Of a DNA stretch of 64,000 nt, positions 17,781-28,755 are shown in pieces. The stretch is from Bacteroidota bacterium. Its GTDB lineage: Bacteria; Bacteroidota; Bacteroidia; Bacteroidales; F082. The first letter of the stretch is position 1. Every line of letters begins with the position of its first letter. The stretch is from NCBI GenBank assembly GCA_014382445.1, contig JACNJS010000084.1:64089-128088 (forward strand), read 5' to 3'. A model generated the notes under the pieces. The model was not told the origin of the DNA and did no database searches. It worked only from the letters and a program-made list of their open reading frames with translations. A program made the translations under genes and the position numbers.

Positions 17781-18575
17781 TTATTTTTTAGTGCAAACAA
17801 TTTGATCTTTATAAGTAAGGTTTATTATTTTGTAATTGTCCCAATCATTTGATGTAAGGGTTTTTCTGTAAAAAGCACCAAGATTACACAGTTTGTTTTG
17901 AGCATTTTCAATTGTGCCAAACTGTACTACATGATCGCCGAGTTCAGGTATTAGGTCGTATTCACCTTTGCTGTTTACGTAAATCTGGTTTATCTGAGCT
18001 TTGAGCAAATTATTTTGATTGATTAGTTGAGTGAGGACGTACAGTTCCCGAAAAATACTTTTATTGTATACAGTATCGGCAATGTTGGTGTTGTGATTGG
18101 TAATCTTCTCATTGATATAGCCGTTTGCAATAATTACCCTGGGTGCATATCGCCTGCTTACTGGAATTATGTCACCTCTATTATCGATGTAAAAACCCTT
18201 ATTCCCGTTGTCATAAATTCTGATGATGGGCTCTTTTTCCTTAATATTAATCAATAAACTTCCATCAACAGTAAGGTAACTATCTGCCATGTCGACGTAC
18301 GGGTTGTTTGCCAAAACATTTTCAATATTGCCTGTTTCTACTTCATTTATTTTTAATTTATTGGTGCCTGCCTGGCGTCCGTAAAGGCTATCAATGCTAT
18401 TTATTACCGTAAGTATTTCACTTTGATTGAGAAAACCCGTTTCACCATTTCGATAAATATTAATCCTGACTTCAGCAACGTTGGATAACTGATTAAAATT
18501 GACAATAAACCCGGTTAGTGTTAACAGCCCTATTACAGCTATCGAAAAAAGTGATATTTGGATTATTCGTTTCAA
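17781..18575 (-). CDS. ftsQ: Cell division protein FtsQ
   Basis: 264-residue bitopic divisome protein. One TM helix (about 5-26) is followed by a periplasmic POTRA-like region with LSNVAEVRINIYRNGETGFL and a beta domain; EKEPIIRIYDNGNKGFYID matches the conserved FtsQ core of Bacteroidota. No ATG exists before the TM helix: translation most likely starts at the TTG at 18575, which overlaps the murC stop as TTGA, a typical coupled junction. Identification rests on position between murC and ftsA plus topology; sequence conservation of FtsQ is low in general. Confidence 0.88.
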   Translation of the reverse strand: MKRIIQISLFSIAVIGLLTLTGFIVNFNQLSNVAEVRINIYRNGETGFLNQSEILTVINSIDSLYGRQAGTNKLKINEVETGNIENVLANNPYVDMADSYLTVDGSLLINIKEKEPIIRIYDNGNKGFYIDNRGDIIPVSRRYAPRVIIANGYINEKITNHNTNIADTVYNKSIFRELYVLTQLINQNNLLKAQINQIYVNSKGEYDLIPELGDHVVQFGTIENAQNKLCNLGAFYRKTLTSNDWDNYKIINLTYKDQIVCTKK

Positions 18576-19921
18576 TTAATTAAAATTTGATTTTCGATTT
18601 TTTTTACAAGCAATCCTATGTCGCCAGCACCCATTGTAAGTAGTACTTCCGGATTATTTTTGGATAAATAATCTAATATTTCATCACAACCCATTACCCG
18701 ACCGCTTATGTTTGTTTTATCTAAAATTGTTTTTGATGTAATACCCTCAATTGGTTTTTCCCTTGCGGGATAGATTTCCATCAATATTAATTCATCAAGT
18801 TTATTTAATTCTACCGCAAACATTTTTGCAAAGTCCCTTGTTCGGCTGAATAAATGTGGCTGAAATATTCCTGTTATTTTTTTATCTGGATATAATTTTT
18901 TTACAGCGGATATTGTTGCTTTAATTTCTTCGGGATGATGAGCATAGTCGTCGATAAAAATGATATTCTCGTTAACAATCCTAAAATCCATTCTTCGTTC
19001 AACACCTTTAAAAGTGCTAATTCCTGTTTTAATTTCTTTTAATGAGAGCCCGATTTCGATGGCAATGGCAACGGAGGCTAAAGTGTTTTCAATATTGTGA
19101 ATTCCGGGAACCTGAATTTCAACATTATCAATTTTTCCGATTTTAGTATCTATATCGAAAACAAATTTTCCAGATGAAACATTTATGTTAGATGCGAAAA
19201 TCGAAGCATCATTGTTTATACCATATGTTATATTTGTTCCACGTATGTTATTGAATGACTCCAGTTTTGAATTGTGAATCAGCACTCCGGTTTCGGGTAG
19301 CTTCTGTGCAAACTTTTTAAATGTTGTTTTTATATCCTCATGATCCTGATATATATCGAGGTGATCTTCGTCCATTGATGAAATTACAGCAATATTTGGC
19401 TCAATATGGAGTAGCGACCTGTCGTATTCGTCTGCCTCAACAACCAGATATTCAGTTGAATTGGAAATTATGATATTGGAATTGTAATTTTTACAAATTC
19501 CACCAACAAAAGCTGTAACATTAATGCCGACATATTTAAGCAGATGAGCTGTTAAAGCCGATATGCTTGTTTTGCCATGCGTACCTGCAACTGCAATTGT
19601 AAAGTAATCTTTAGTGATTTTGCCAATAAGTTCTGCTCTTTTAATAATCGGGATTCCTAAGTTTTTAAGGTGAACAATCTCAATATTGTCGGATGGAATA
19701 GCGGGTGTATAAACCACAATACTGATATTTTCGGGCAGCTGGCCAATATCAGCGTTGAAATGAATGTTCATTCCTTCGTTAATTAACTCATCAGTCAAAG
19801 GGCTGCTATGCAGGTCGTAACCATAAATATGGGCACCCTGTTGTTTGAACCAGCGAGCAAGAGCGCTCATGCCAATACCGCCAATCCCAAGGAAATACAT
19901 TATTTGGTTACGATAATTCAT
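18572..19921 (-). CDS. murC: UDP-N-acetylmuramate-L-alanine ligase MurC
   Basis: 449-residue cytoplasmic ligase that adds L-Ala to UDP-MurNAc using ATP. The N-terminal domain has FLGIGGIGMSALA, the central ATPase loop is AGTHGKTS, EADEYDRSLL holds the metal-site acidic residues, and DDYAHHPEEI marks MurC as opposed to the other Mur ligases. The start ATG overlaps the murG stop (ATGA, 4 bases) and its stop overlaps the ftsQ TTG, so the three are translationally coupled. Length and motif order are normal. Confidence 0.97.
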   Translation of the reverse strand: MNYRNQIMYFLGIGGIGMSALARWFKQQGAHIYGYDLHSSPLTDELINEGMNIHFNADIGQLPENISIVVYTPAIPSDNIEIVHLKNLGIPIIKRAELIGKITKDYFTIAVAGTHGKTSISALTAHLLKYVGINVTAFVGGICKNYNSNIIISNSTEYLVVEADEYDRSLLHIEPNIAVISSMDEDHLDIYQDHEDIKTTFKKFAQKLPETGVLIHNSKLESFNNIRGTNITYGINNDASIFASNINVSSGKFVFDIDTKIGKIDNVEIQVPGIHNIENTLASVAIAIEIGLSLKEIKTGISTFKGVERRMDFRIVNENIIFIDDYAHHPEEIKATISAVKKLYPDKKITGIFQPHLFSRTRDFAKMFAVELNKLDELILMEIYPAREKPIEGITSKTILDKTNISGRVMGCDEILDYLSKNNPEVLLTMGAGDIGLLVKKIENQILIN

Positions 19922-21021
19922 TTTTTATTTGCCATTTTTAATACAACATTTGCAATATTTTCAGCTGCATCGGGATAACTAAAAGCACCTAAGTTATTTA
20001 TTATTGTTTTTTGAAGTCCGGTATTTTCAACAAGCGACCTGACCACACTTGTCAAACTACATACCGCATCGTTTTCACTAATCATTAGGGCAGCATTTCC
20101 ATTAACAAGAGATAAAGCATTTTTTGTTTGATGGTCTTCTGCTGCAGTTGGCAAAGGAATAAATATTGATGGCTTTTTGGCGGCAATTATTTCGGCAATA
20201 GCAATTGCCCCGGCTCTCGAAATTATAAAATCGGAAGCGGCATAAGCCATGTCCATTTCTTGTATAAATTCTGTAACAACAACATGTTTGTTGCCATTTG
20301 CAGCTTTTTGTGCAATATCTTTCGAAGTGTTGCCAGTTTGCCAGATTATTTGAAGGTTTAAGCTCAAAAGTTTGTTAAGGTTTTCAGCAACAGCTATATT
20401 AATTTGTTTTGCTCCCTGGCTGCCTCCAATTACCAATAGAGTTTGTTTTACGTGACCTAATTTAAAGAAATCGAGACTCTCTTTTTTAGTAGGTGATAAA
20501 TTAAGGATTTCTTTACGGATGGGATTCCCCGTAATTATTATTTTTTCTTTTGGAAAGTATTTTTCCATATTAGGATATGAAACACATACTTTGTTTACAC
20601 TTTTGCCTAACATTTTATTAGTAATTCCCGGAAACGCGTTTTGTTCATGTATAAATGTTGGTATTTTTTTTTGTGATGCGGCATAAAGTAGCGGACCGCT
20701 GGCATAGCCTCCTGTTCCGATTACAACATTGGGATTAAACTTTTTAATTATCCGGTATGATTTAAAAATACTCAATATCACTTTTATTGGGAACAGGAGG
20801 TTTTTTGTTGTTAACTTTCTCTGAAGGCCACTTATCCACAAGCCGGTGATGGGGAAGCCCGCCATCGGCACTTTATCCATTTCCATCCGGCCCAATGCAC
20901 CAACAAAATGTATATCAACATCCGTTAATTTCTCTTTAATTGCATTTGCAATGGCTATTGCAGGAAAAATGTGACCACCTGTTCCACCACCGCTAATTAA
21001 TATTTTTATTGTCTCAGGCAT
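19918..21021 (-). CDS. murG: UDP-GlcNAc:undecaprenyl-PP-MurNAc-pentapeptide GlcNAc transferase MurG
   Basis: 367-residue GT28 glycosyltransferase that turns lipid I into lipid II at the inner face of the membrane. The N-terminal glycine loop SGGGTGGHIFPA contacts the lipid pyrophosphate; the second glycine loop is IGGSQGA; the UDP-GlcNAc-binding block ISRAGAIAIAE and PLPTAAEDHQTKNA are present. It overlaps ftsW by 8 bases at its 5' end and murC by 4 bases at its 3' end. Confidence 0.97.
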   Translation of the reverse strand: MPETIKILISGGGTGGHIFPAIAIANAIKEKLTDVDIHFVGALGRMEMDKVPMAGFPITGLWISGLQRKLTTKNLLFPIKVILSIFKSYRIIKKFNPNVVIGTGGYASGPLLYAASQKKIPTFIHEQNAFPGITNKMLGKSVNKVCVSYPNMEKYFPKEKIIITGNPIRKEILNLSPTKKESLDFFKLGHVKQTLLVIGGSQGAKQINIAVAENLNKLLSLNLQIIWQTGNTSKDIAQKAANGNKHVVVTEFIQEMDMAYAASDFIISRAGAIAIAEIIAAKKPSIFIPLPTAAEDHQTKNALSLVNGNAALMISENDAVCSLTSVVRSLVENTGLQKTIINNLGAFSYPDAAENIANVVLKMANKK

Positions 21022-22183
21022 GTGCAGTTAAAACGGTTACGTCTGTATCATCTGTTTCTTTTTTATCTAATTCTTTGCTTACACTCAAAATTATTCCTAT
21101 TGCAAGGCTGGTGAACCAAATTGATGTTCCTCCCATGCTTACTAAAGGTAATGGTTGCCCTGTTACCGGAAGCAATCCAACTGATACTCCCATGTTTATC
21201 ATTGCCTGAAATACTAAACTGAAGGCCACCCCAATAGTTAGGAATGACCCGAATGTTCCGGGGGCTTTTGATATTATTTTAACTGCCCTGAAAAGTAAAA
21301 TCAGGTAAAGAAGTACAATTAGTATTCCACCTACAAGACCGTATTCCTCGATTATTATAGCATAAATAAAATCGGAATAGGGCTGAGGCAGAAAATTTCG
21401 CTGAGTGCTGTTTCCGGGCATTTTGCCCACAATACCACCTGTTGCAATAGCTATTTTGGCTTGTTCAATCTGATAGTTGTCGCCTTTGGTTCCGTCAACA
21501 TAGTCTGTTATTCTGTTTTTCCAGGTTCCAAACCGACCCTGATGTCTGTCGGGCAGGTTGTACAATACTGTTATCACAATTGCCAATAGTACCAAGCCAA
21601 TCCCAAGCATCCCAAGGATATAAGTAAATTTAACTCTTCCAATAAATATTAATACCAGGCTTGTTGTAAAAAGTAATGCTGCTGTTGAAAAGTTATCCCA
21701 TAAAATGAGCCCTGTAACAATTAATACAGGAAACATTAAAGGAACAAACGCTGATTTAAAATCATGAATTTCACCTTGCTTTTTTGTTAGCATCCTTGCC
21801 AGGTAAATTATTAAAGTAATTTTTGCAAGGTCGGATGTTTGAAAGGTAAGACCAAATGGAAGGGGGAGTACTCTTTTTGCTTCGTTGAGGTTTAACCCGA
21901 AAAATAATGTAATAAATAACAGTGGTACAGCAATATATAAAGCAATTTGAAAAATTCTGGAATAGTAAGTGTACTTTACCCGATGAGCCAAATACATAAG
22001 GACCAATCCGAAAAATAAAATTAAACCATGCTTAAACATATAATATTCGGTATTACCTCCCTGATATCTATAAGCTAATGTTCCGGTTGAACTGTATACA
22101 GCAAGAAATGATACAATCGACAATAAAAAGACAACTGCCCATATAACTTTATCTCCCTTGATATTTCTTAAAAACATAGCCAT
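21014..22183 (-). CDS. ftsW: SEDS peptidoglycan glycosyltransferase FtsW
   Basis: 389 residues with about ten TM helices, SEDS family. It polymerizes lipid II glycan strands at the septum together with FtsI. Recognisable blocks are LPLPFGLTFQTSDLAK (the catalytic-loop region with the conserved Asp side), FIYAIIIEEYGLVGG, and the C-terminal GLLPVTGQPLPLVSMGGTS. The position between murD and murG identifies it as FtsW rather than RodA. It begins 3 bases after the murD stop. Confidence 0.96.
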   Translation of the reverse strand: MAMFLRNIKGDKVIWAVVFLLSIVSFLAVYSSTGTLAYRYQGGNTEYYMFKHGLILFFGLVLMYLAHRVKYTYYSRIFQIALYIAVPLLFITLFFGLNLNEAKRVLPLPFGLTFQTSDLAKITLIIYLARMLTKKQGEIHDFKSAFVPLMFPVLIVTGLILWDNFSTAALLFTTSLVLIFIGRVKFTYILGMLGIGLVLLAIVITVLYNLPDRHQGRFGTWKNRITDYVDGTKGDNYQIEQAKIAIATGGIVGKMPGNSTQRNFLPQPYSDFIYAIIIEEYGLVGGILIVLLYLILLFRAVKIISKAPGTFGSFLTIGVAFSLVFQAMINMGVSVGLLPVTGQPLPLVSMGGTSIWFTSLAIGIILSVSKELDKKETDDTDVTVLTAHA

Positions 22184-22186
22184 TTT

Positions 22187-23536
22187 TTAGAGCTCTTTAA
22201 CAGCTGTTTTAAACTGATTTCCACGATCTTCATAGTTTTCAAAAAGGTCGAAGCTGGCACATGATGGCGATAGTAGCACAACATCACCAATTCCTGCTAT
22301 TTCGTAAGCAGTATTAACAGCCTGCCTGACCGATCTCGTATCTATTATAGTTTCAACAACATCGCCAAAAGCATCGTGTAGTGGTTTGTTGTTTATTCCA
22401 AGGCAAACAATGGCTTTTACTTTGCTTTTTACGAGCTCCTTAAGCATCATGTAATCGTTGCCTTTATCTACACCGCCTGCAATCCATACAATCGGCTTGT
22501 CATAATATTCGAGGGCATACCAGGTTGAATTTATATTGGTTGCTTTCGAATCGTTAATAAAACTTATACCATGCACACTCGACACATATTCGAGGCGATG
22601 TGCGACGTTGTGGAAATCAGACAGGCATAGTTTTAATGTTTCTTTCCTGATATCCATAAGCCTGGCGGTAACACCTGCTGCCATCGAATTATAGATATTG
22701 TGTTTCCCTTGTAATGCTAGTTGTTCTAATGTCATATGTATTTGAGTTTTATTATCAACTATTATAATTATTTCATTTTTGTCGAGATATGCCCCCTGCT
22801 TAATGTCCTTAAACTTTTGGCTGCACGGGAATTGTTTTGCCATCAACTTTGTATGCCTAAGCTTTTCAGATATAACATGGTCGTCAAAGCAATAAATGAA
22901 AGCGTCGTCTGATGTTTGATTTTGAATTATTCGGAGCTTTGAATCGACGTAACTACTAAAGTTGTTGTCGTAGCGATCGAGATGATCAGGAGTGATATTC
23001 AGCAGTATAGCTATGTTTGCCCTGAAGTTAAACATCCCATCCAATTGGAAGCTACTAATTTCAAGCACGTATACATCAAAATTATTTTCAGCAACCTGTT
23101 TTGCAAAACTGTCACCAATGTTTCCTGCAATACCAACATTAATTCCACCAGTCTTTAATATGTGATATAATAGTAGTGTTGTAGTTGTTTTACCATTGCT
23201 CCCCGTAATACATATAAGTTTTGCAGAAGTATACCTTGACGCAAATTCAATCTCGGAAATTACCGGGATATTTTTGCTTTTAACAGCCTTAATAATTGGC
23301 ACCGTTTCCGGGATACCGGGACTTTTAATTACCTCATCGGCCGAAAGTATTAGATGCCCTGTATGGCCGCCTTCTTCAAAATCAATTTCAGAATGTTTAA
23401 GAACGTCAATATATTTTTGTTGAATCCTGTTATTATCACTAACAAAAACAGAGATTCCTTTTTTCTTCGCCAATAATGCAGCACCAACCCCGCTCTCGCC
23501 AGCACCAAGTACAACTATTTGATAATGAGTATTCAT
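22187..23536 (-). CDS. murD: UDP-MurNAc-L-alanine:D-glutamate ligase MurD
   Basis: 449-residue Mur ligase that adds D-Glu. The N-terminal Rossmann part starts VVLGAGESGVGAALLAKKKG, the ATP loop is TGSNGKTTTT, NITPDHLDRY and HRLEYV are the metal and substrate blocks, and the C-terminal SPSCASFDLFENYEDRG is specific for MurD. The gene sits 12 bases after mraY and 3 bases before ftsW. Confidence 0.97.
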   Translation of the reverse strand: MNTHYQIVVLGAGESGVGAALLAKKKGISVFVSDNNRIQQKYIDVLKHSEIDFEEGGHTGHLILSADEVIKSPGIPETVPIIKAVKSKNIPVISEIEFASRYTSAKLICITGSNGKTTTTLLLYHILKTGGINVGIAGNIGDSFAKQVAENNFDVYVLEISSFQLDGMFNFRANIAILLNITPDHLDRYDNNFSSYVDSKLRIIQNQTSDDAFIYCFDDHVISEKLRHTKLMAKQFPCSQKFKDIKQGAYLDKNEIIIIVDNKTQIHMTLEQLALQGKHNIYNSMAAGVTARLMDIRKETLKLCLSDFHNVAHRLEYVSSVHGISFINDSKATNINSTWYALEYYDKPIVWIAGGVDKGNDYMMLKELVKSKVKAIVCLGINNKPLHDAFGDVVETIIDTRSVRQAVNTAYEIAGIGDVVLLSPSCASFDLFENYEDRGNQFKTAVKEL

Positions 23537-23548
23537 AGTGGTTTTTCA

Positions 23549-24787
23549 TTATCTTAGCTTAAGTGTTATAATTGATAATACAGCAAGAAAAATCCCAACA
23601 ATCAGAAATCGTAGCACAATCTTTGGTTCGGGGTATCCAAGTTTTTGGAAATGATGATGAAGTGGCGCCATCTTAAAAATTCTGATGCCTGCACCATATT
23701 TCTTTCGTGTGTGTTTGAAATAGCTAACTTGAATAATTACCGAAAGACTTTCAGCCAGAAATATTCCACATAGTAGTGGTATTAGTAGTTCCTTACGGAT
23801 AATTATTGCAAAAACGGCAATTATTCCACCAAGAGCAAGACTTCCGGTGTCGCCCATAAAAACCTGGGCAGGGTATGTGTTGTACCATAAAAATCCTACG
23901 GTTGCTCCTACAAAAGCGCTTATAAATATTGTAAGCTCGCCGGCGTTTGGGAGATACATGATATTCAAATAATCGGCAAAAATTATATTACCCGAAACCC
24001 AAGCCAGCAGTCCAAGGGTTAACCCTATTATGGCTGATGTGCCGGTTGCCAAACCATCCATGCCATCGGTTAAATTTGTTCCGTTTGATACTGCAACTAT
24101 TATAAATATTACGATGGGAATAAATATTAAGAAGGCCCATGATTCATAACCCTGGCCTAACCATTTGATTAAACTTGCATAGTCAAACTCATTATTTTTT
24201 ACAAAAGGGATTGTTGTTTTTGTTGATTGAAATTGTTGGTAAACAAACTTTGATGTTGGCCCTGTTTGTTCAATGGTAGTGTATATTTCAGAGGCAGGCT
24301 TTGTTTTTTCACGAACAACGATACCGGAATTGAAATACATAACCAACCCAACAATTAACCCGAGAATAATTTGTCCGGCAACTTTATATTTGCCACGTAA
24401 TCCATCTTTTTTCTTTTTAAAAACTTTGATGTAGTCATCTAAAAAGCCGATGCTTCCCAACCAAACTGTTGTGAATATCATTAGGAGGATATAGATGTTA
24501 GCCAGCTTTGCAAAAAGAATTACCGGTACTAATATTGATGTGAGAATTATCAAACCACCCATTGTAGGTGTGCCCTGTTTTTCAAGTTGCCCTTCCAATC
24601 CAAGATCGCGAATGGTTTCGCCAACCTGTTTACGGTTCAAAAACGATATCCATTTTTTACCAAACAACAGGCTGATAATAAGCGATGTAATGATGGCAAG
24701 TGCAGCTCTGAACGACAAGTATTCGAAAACCCCTGCTCCAGGTAAATTAAAAGCTTCATCTAAATATTTAAATAAGTAGTACAACAT
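23549..24787 (-). CDS. mraY: Phospho-MurNAc-pentapeptide transferase MraY
   Basis: 412-residue polytopic enzyme making lipid I from UDP-MurNAc-pentapeptide and undecaprenyl phosphate. Signatures: [10 protein letters not shown], the Asp pair [30 protein letters not shown] and the HHHFQ block near the C-terminus. A periplasmic insert of about 50 residues after the fourth helix ([16 protein letters not shown] and following) makes it longer than the ~360-residue enzymes of E. coli; such an insert is common in Bacteroidota. It starts only 1 base after the murE stop. Confidence 0.97.
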   Translation of the reverse strand: MLYYLFKYLDEAFNLPGAGVFEYLSFRAALAIITSLIISLLFGKKWISFLNRKQVGETIRDLGLEGQLEKQGTPTMGGLIILTSILVPVILFAKLANIYILLMIFTTVWLGSIGFLDDYIKVFKKKKDGLRGKYKVAGQIILGLIVGLVMYFNSGIVVREKTKPASEIYTTIEQTGPTSKFVYQQFQSTKTTIPFVKNNEFDYASLIKWLGQGYESWAFLIFIPIVIFIIVAVSNGTNLTDGMDGLATGTSAIIGLTLGLLAWVSGNIIFADYLNIMYLPNAGELTIFISAFVGATVGFLWYNTYPAQVFMGDTGSLALGGIIAVFAIIIRKELLIPLLCGIFLAESLSVIIQVSYFKHTRKKYGAGIRIFKMAPLHHHFQKLGYPEPKIVLRFLIVGIFLAVLSIITLKLR

Positions 24788-24788
24788 A

Positions 24789-26249
24789 TTATTGGTGTAT
24801 TTCCATTAGTTCTGCTATTATTTTTTTGTCATCAAAAGGATATTTAACACCCTTTATCTCCTGATATTTTTCGTGCCCTTTACCGGCAATTAAAATCATA
24901 TCACCAGCACGGGCAATGTTAAAAGCTGTTGTTATTGCTTCTCTTCTGTCGGGTATTACCATCAACATTTTCTTTTTAGCCGGATCGATACCTTCGCGCA
25001 TTTCATCTAAAATTTGCAGGGGGTCCTCATTTCTTGGGTTGTCGGAAGTAAGAATCACTCTATTGCTCAATACTGAGGCTATTTTTGCCATGATTGGGCG
25101 CTTACTTTTATCACGATTACCGCCGGCTCCTATAACTGTTATCAATTGCTCGTTATGCGTACGTATCGAGTTTATTGTTCCAATAATGTTTTCGAGCGCA
25201 TCGGGGGTATGGGCATAATCAATTATTGCAGTTACACCGTTTTCCGATTTGATAATGTCGAACCTTCCTTCGGCACCTTTGAGTTTACTTATGCTCACAA
25301 GAGTTTCTTCTTTGTTTTGTTTCAGTAATTGTGCTGTGGAATAAACAGCAAGTATGTTGTACGCGTTAAATTTGCCTGAGAGGAGTGAGTAGACTTCACT
25401 TCCATCAACTTTCATCATCATACCCTCAAATCCGTTCTCAACAATTTTTCCCTGAAAAGAGGCCATGCTTTTAATTCCATATGTGAATTTCTTTGCACGT
25501 GTGTTCTGCAACATTACATTTCCGTTCTTGTCATCAATGTTTGTGAGTGCAAATGCATTGGATGGCAGTTGGTCGAAGAATTTCTTTTTAGCGCTTATAT
25601 ATTCCTTGAAAGTGTTATGATAATCAAGATGATCATGGGAAATATTTGTAAAAACTCCTCCTGAAAATTGTATTCCTGTAACTCTATGTTGAACCACCGC
25701 ATGTGAACTTATTTCCATAAATACATATTCGCATCCTTCATCAACCATTAAACTCAATAACTCATTAATTTTTAGGGCATCGGGAGTTGTGTGTGTAGTT
25801 TCAATTACAAGTTTGTTAACCCTGTTCTGAATTGTTGATAGCATGCCTGTTTTATATCCTAAGTCGGTGAACAAATTATACAATAGGGTTACAATAGTAG
25901 TTTTACCATTAGTGCCGGTTACTCCAATAATTTTGAGCTTTTCGGAAGGGTTATCATAATAATTTGAGGCTATATATCCAAGAGCTTCTGAACTGTTATT
26001 TACTACTACATAAGTTATATTGGCTATTATTTCATGTGGCATAACATTACAAATAATGGCAATAGCACCACGTTCAATAGCGTTGCTTATAAAATCATGT
26101 CCATCAACCTGAGTTCCTGCAACTGCAACAAACAGCGATCCATCAACAACCATGCGTGAGTTGAACGCAACAGAGGTTATCTCTTTATTGAGCGACCCCT
26201 TTATTTCTAAAGTTCGGGAACGATATAATATGTCCTGCAGTTTTATCAA
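24789..26249 (-). CDS. murE: UDP-MurNAc-tripeptide synthetase MurE (meso-DAP type)
   Basis: 486 residues. The ATP loop is [10 protein letters not shown], the carbamylated-Lys region and HDHLDYH follow, and the specificity motif DNPRNEDP is the version that recognises meso-diaminopimelate, so the peptidoglycan should be of A1-gamma mDAP type. No ATG is available near the family start; the TTG at 26249, 9 bases after the ftsI stop, gives MIKLQDIL, which aligns with normal MurE starts. It is nearly contiguous with mraY. Confidence 0.96.
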   Translation of the reverse strand: MIKLQDILYRSRTLEIKGSLNKEITSVAFNSRMVVDGSLFVAVAGTQVDGHDFISNAIERGAIAIICNVMPHEIIANITYVVVNNSSEALGYIASNYYDNPSEKLKIIGVTGTNGKTTIVTLLYNLFTDLGYKTGMLSTIQNRVNKLVIETTHTTPDALKINELLSLMVDEGCEYVFMEISSHAVVQHRVTGIQFSGGVFTNISHDHLDYHNTFKEYISAKKKFFDQLPSNAFALTNIDDKNGNVMLQNTRAKKFTYGIKSMASFQGKIVENGFEGMMMKVDGSEVYSLLSGKFNAYNILAVYSTAQLLKQNKEETLVSISKLKGAEGRFDIIKSENGVTAIIDYAHTPDALENIIGTINSIRTHNEQLITVIGAGGNRDKSKRPIMAKIASVLSNRVILTSDNPRNEDPLQILDEMREGIDPAKKKMLMVIPDRREAITTAFNIARAGDMILIAGKGHEKYQEIKGVKYPFDDKKIIAELMEIHQ

Positions 26250-26258
26250 ATTTGTATT

Positions 26259-28376
26259 TTAATAGGTTGCTAATTGAAGTTTTATCGACTGATTATCTGA
26301 AACAGTTTTCCCTGCCTTAATTGATTGACTTACTACTTTGCCTTTGCCGGAGATACTAGTTTGAAGCCCGTTGTTTTCAAGTAAGTAAACTGCATCTTTT
26401 GCTTTCATACCAACAACATTGGGCACCGTTTTTTGACTATAATCAACAGCCTCAAAAACCATATTACCCTTGTTGGAATTAGCCTTGATCCAATCTCCGG
26501 TTACGGGAAATTGAATTTCATCATCAATTTCCAGATAAGAGTAAATAGATTTAATATCATTTGTCCATACTGGCTTTTGGGGAACAGGTAAGGAGCGACT
26601 ATCGTTGTCAACACCATTTTTAGTTTCTATAGCAATTATTGTGGAAAATAGGTTATCAGCAATTTCTTTAAATACTGGTGCAGCAACGCTTCCTCCATAG
26701 TATATTCCAGCACTGGGGTTGTTAATAACAACTATTGCCGAGTACTTTGGGTTATCTGCAGGAAAGTAGCCAACAAAAGAAGCATTGTAGTTGTTCTTAT
26801 TATAACCTCCGTTGGAGGCTATTTGAGCCGTTCCGGTTTTGCCGGCTACTTTATACGGACTATTGCGAAATAACCGTTTCGCTGTTCCGCGCTCAACTAC
26901 TCCTTCTAAAAGTGAACGTGCCGTGTCAACCGTTTTTTGTGATACAATTTTTCGATTGATAACTTCCGTGCTAAATTTTTCAATAACAGTACCTCCTACT
27001 TTTATTTCTGATACGAACATTGGCTTTACCATAATTCCATTGTTGGCTATTGCATTGTAGTAGGTGAGTGTTTGTAAAGGCGTGATTGTTAACTCGTAAC
27101 CAATTGACATCCACGGCAATGATGTTCCGTACCATGTTTGTTTGTTTGATGGATGTTTTATATTAGGAATTCCTTCACCTTTGATTTTAATCCCCATGGG
27201 TTCGTTTATCGACATTGCATACAACCTGTTTATGAATTTCTCAGGATGTTCTTTGTATGATTCGTGAATTAACGTTGAAATGCCAACATTTGATGATTGT
27301 TCAAAAGCATCTCTTGCGGTTATTCTGCCATTACCAATTTTATAAACATCTTTCATCTCCTGGTTATAATACCTTTTATACCCTTCACCAGTAAAAAGGC
27401 TGTCGGTTAGTTTGATTTTATTATCTTCAAGGGCAGCAATTATTGATGCTAACTTGAATGTGGAACCTGGTTCCATGCTTTCGCCAATGGCATAATTATA
27501 TGTTTCTTTGTACTTTGTATCGCTGCTGTCGTATCTCAGGTTTGCAATAGCTACAATATGACCTGTGTTAACTTCCATAACAACCACACACCCCTGATAT
27601 GCTTTGTTAGCTAGCAATTGTTTCAAAAGTGCATGTTCAGCAACATCTTGAATTTGAATGTTAATGGTTGATACTATATCCAATCCATCTTTGGGTTCAA
27701 TTTCATTTTCATCGCGTATTGGAATCCAATCGCCATGATTTATTCTGCGCATAACAAGCTTGCCGTTTTTCCCAGTGAGCACATCGGTGTATGCACCTTC
27801 GAGACCAACAAACAAGTTTTCTTTTTCATTTACATAACCTATGGTTCGGGCAGCCAGCTCGTTATAAGGTCTGGCTCTGCGGGTTTTCTGAATAGCTATT
27901 AATCCGCCTCTATACTTCCCGTTTCGCATTATAGGAAGTTTCCTGATTTGCTTTAGCTGATCATATGTTACTTTCCGGCCTAATAAAAAGTACCGATTTC
28001 CTTTATTACGTGCGTTAACCAGTGAATTCTTTATGGTTCGTTGTGAACGGTTTATAATTTTGGATAACCCCTCAGCAATAGAATCTATTTTACTTCTGAA
28101 TAGCTCATTCGTAATATATGGCGACGAGACATCAAACCGAATTTCGAATATGGGCACTGATGTTGCCAGCAAGCTACCTTTGTTGTCGAGAATATTACCA
28201 CGATTGGCTTCTAAATCAAATACTTTTAATTCCTGTGTTTGTGCTTTTGCTTTTAATTTAACCCCTTCTTTTACCTGGATATAAACTATCTTCCCGATAA
28301 TAGCCATGCCGAAAATAAGTATACAGAAATATACCAGATAAACTCTCCACAATATGTCTTTCTTAATATCGGTCAC
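26259..28376 (-). CDS. ftsI: Septal transpeptidase FtsI (class B PBP with PASTA domain)
   Basis: 705 residues, one TM helix (about 13-31), a PBP dimerization domain, then the transpeptidase domain with SxxK as GSTFK near 304, SSN near 365 and KTG as GKTGTAQ near 514. A C-terminal PASTA domain (PNVVGMKAKDAVYLLENNG) binds peptidoglycan; many proteobacterial FtsI proteins lack it, Bacteroidota ones usually have it. Start is a GTG overlapping the ftsL stop as GTGA. It cross-links septal wall with FtsW. Confidence 0.96.
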   Translation of the reverse strand: MTDIKKDILWRVYLVYFCILIFGMAIIGKIVYIQVKEGVKLKAKAQTQELKVFDLEANRGNILDNKGSLLATSVPIFEIRFDVSSPYITNELFRSKIDSIAEGLSKIINRSQRTIKNSLVNARNKGNRYFLLGRKVTYDQLKQIRKLPIMRNGKYRGGLIAIQKTRRARPYNELAARTIGYVNEKENLFVGLEGAYTDVLTGKNGKLVMRRINHGDWIPIRDENEIEPKDGLDIVSTINIQIQDVAEHALLKQLLANKAYQGCVVVMEVNTGHIVAIANLRYDSSDTKYKETYNYAIGESMEPGSTFKLASIIAALEDNKIKLTDSLFTGEGYKRYYNQEMKDVYKIGNGRITARDAFEQSSNVGISTLIHESYKEHPEKFINRLYAMSINEPMGIKIKGEGIPNIKHPSNKQTWYGTSLPWMSIGYELTITPLQTLTYYNAIANNGIMVKPMFVSEIKVGGTVIEKFSTEVINRKIVSQKTVDTARSLLEGVVERGTAKRLFRNSPYKVAGKTGTAQIASNGGYNKNNYNASFVGYFPADNPKYSAIVVINNPSAGIYYGGSVAAPVFKEIADNLFSTIIAIETKNGVDNDSRSLPVPQKPVWTNDIKSIYSYLEIDDEIQFPVTGDWIKANSNKGNMVFEAVDYSQKTVPNVVGMKAKDAVYLLENNGLQTSISGKGKVVSQSIKAGKTVSDNQSIKLQLATY

Positions 28377-28753
28377 TTTACTTCTAATATTTTAACAGGT
28401 TGATTGTTTTTTTTGATGCCACTTTTTTCTAGCTTTTTGGCGATTTGCGATTGCTTTTCAATCTCCATCAAATTTGTTTTAACATTAATGTATTCATAGC
28501 GAAGCTCTTTGAGTTCCTGCCGGAGTTTATTAATTTTTCTTATGTTGTTTTCGGCATAATAATTATTCGCGATATATATAAATGCCAGCAAGGCTAAGTA
28601 TAACAGATACCTGAAAAATTTGAATGTTCCGGTCGATATCAAGTCACCGCCCAGTATTTCTTTAACAGTGCCACTCATAAGTCCATCTTTTTTGACGGGC
28701 TTTTGGTCAGCATCAGCCATGGGATCAATTATTTTATTTGATTTAAGTGACAT
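28373..28753 (-). CDS. FtsL-like cell division protein
   Basis: 126 residues. A cytoplasmic N-terminus, one TM helix (about 45-66, RYLLYLALLAFIYIANNYYA) and a periplasmic coiled coil (about 68-110) with regular heptads (INKLRQELKELRYEYINVK). This is the topology of FtsL, which joins FtsB/FtsQ in the divisome and helps activate FtsWI. The place between rsmH and ftsI fits ftsL. Sequence similarity among FtsL proteins is weak, so the call is from topology and position. Confidence 0.85.
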   Translation of the reverse strand: MSLKSNKIIDPMADADQKPVKKDGLMSGTVKEILGGDLISTGTFKFFRYLLYLALLAFIYIANNYYAENNIRKINKLRQELKELRYEYINVKTNLMEIEKQSQIAKKLEKSGIKKNNQPVKILEVK

Positions 28754-28755
28754 TG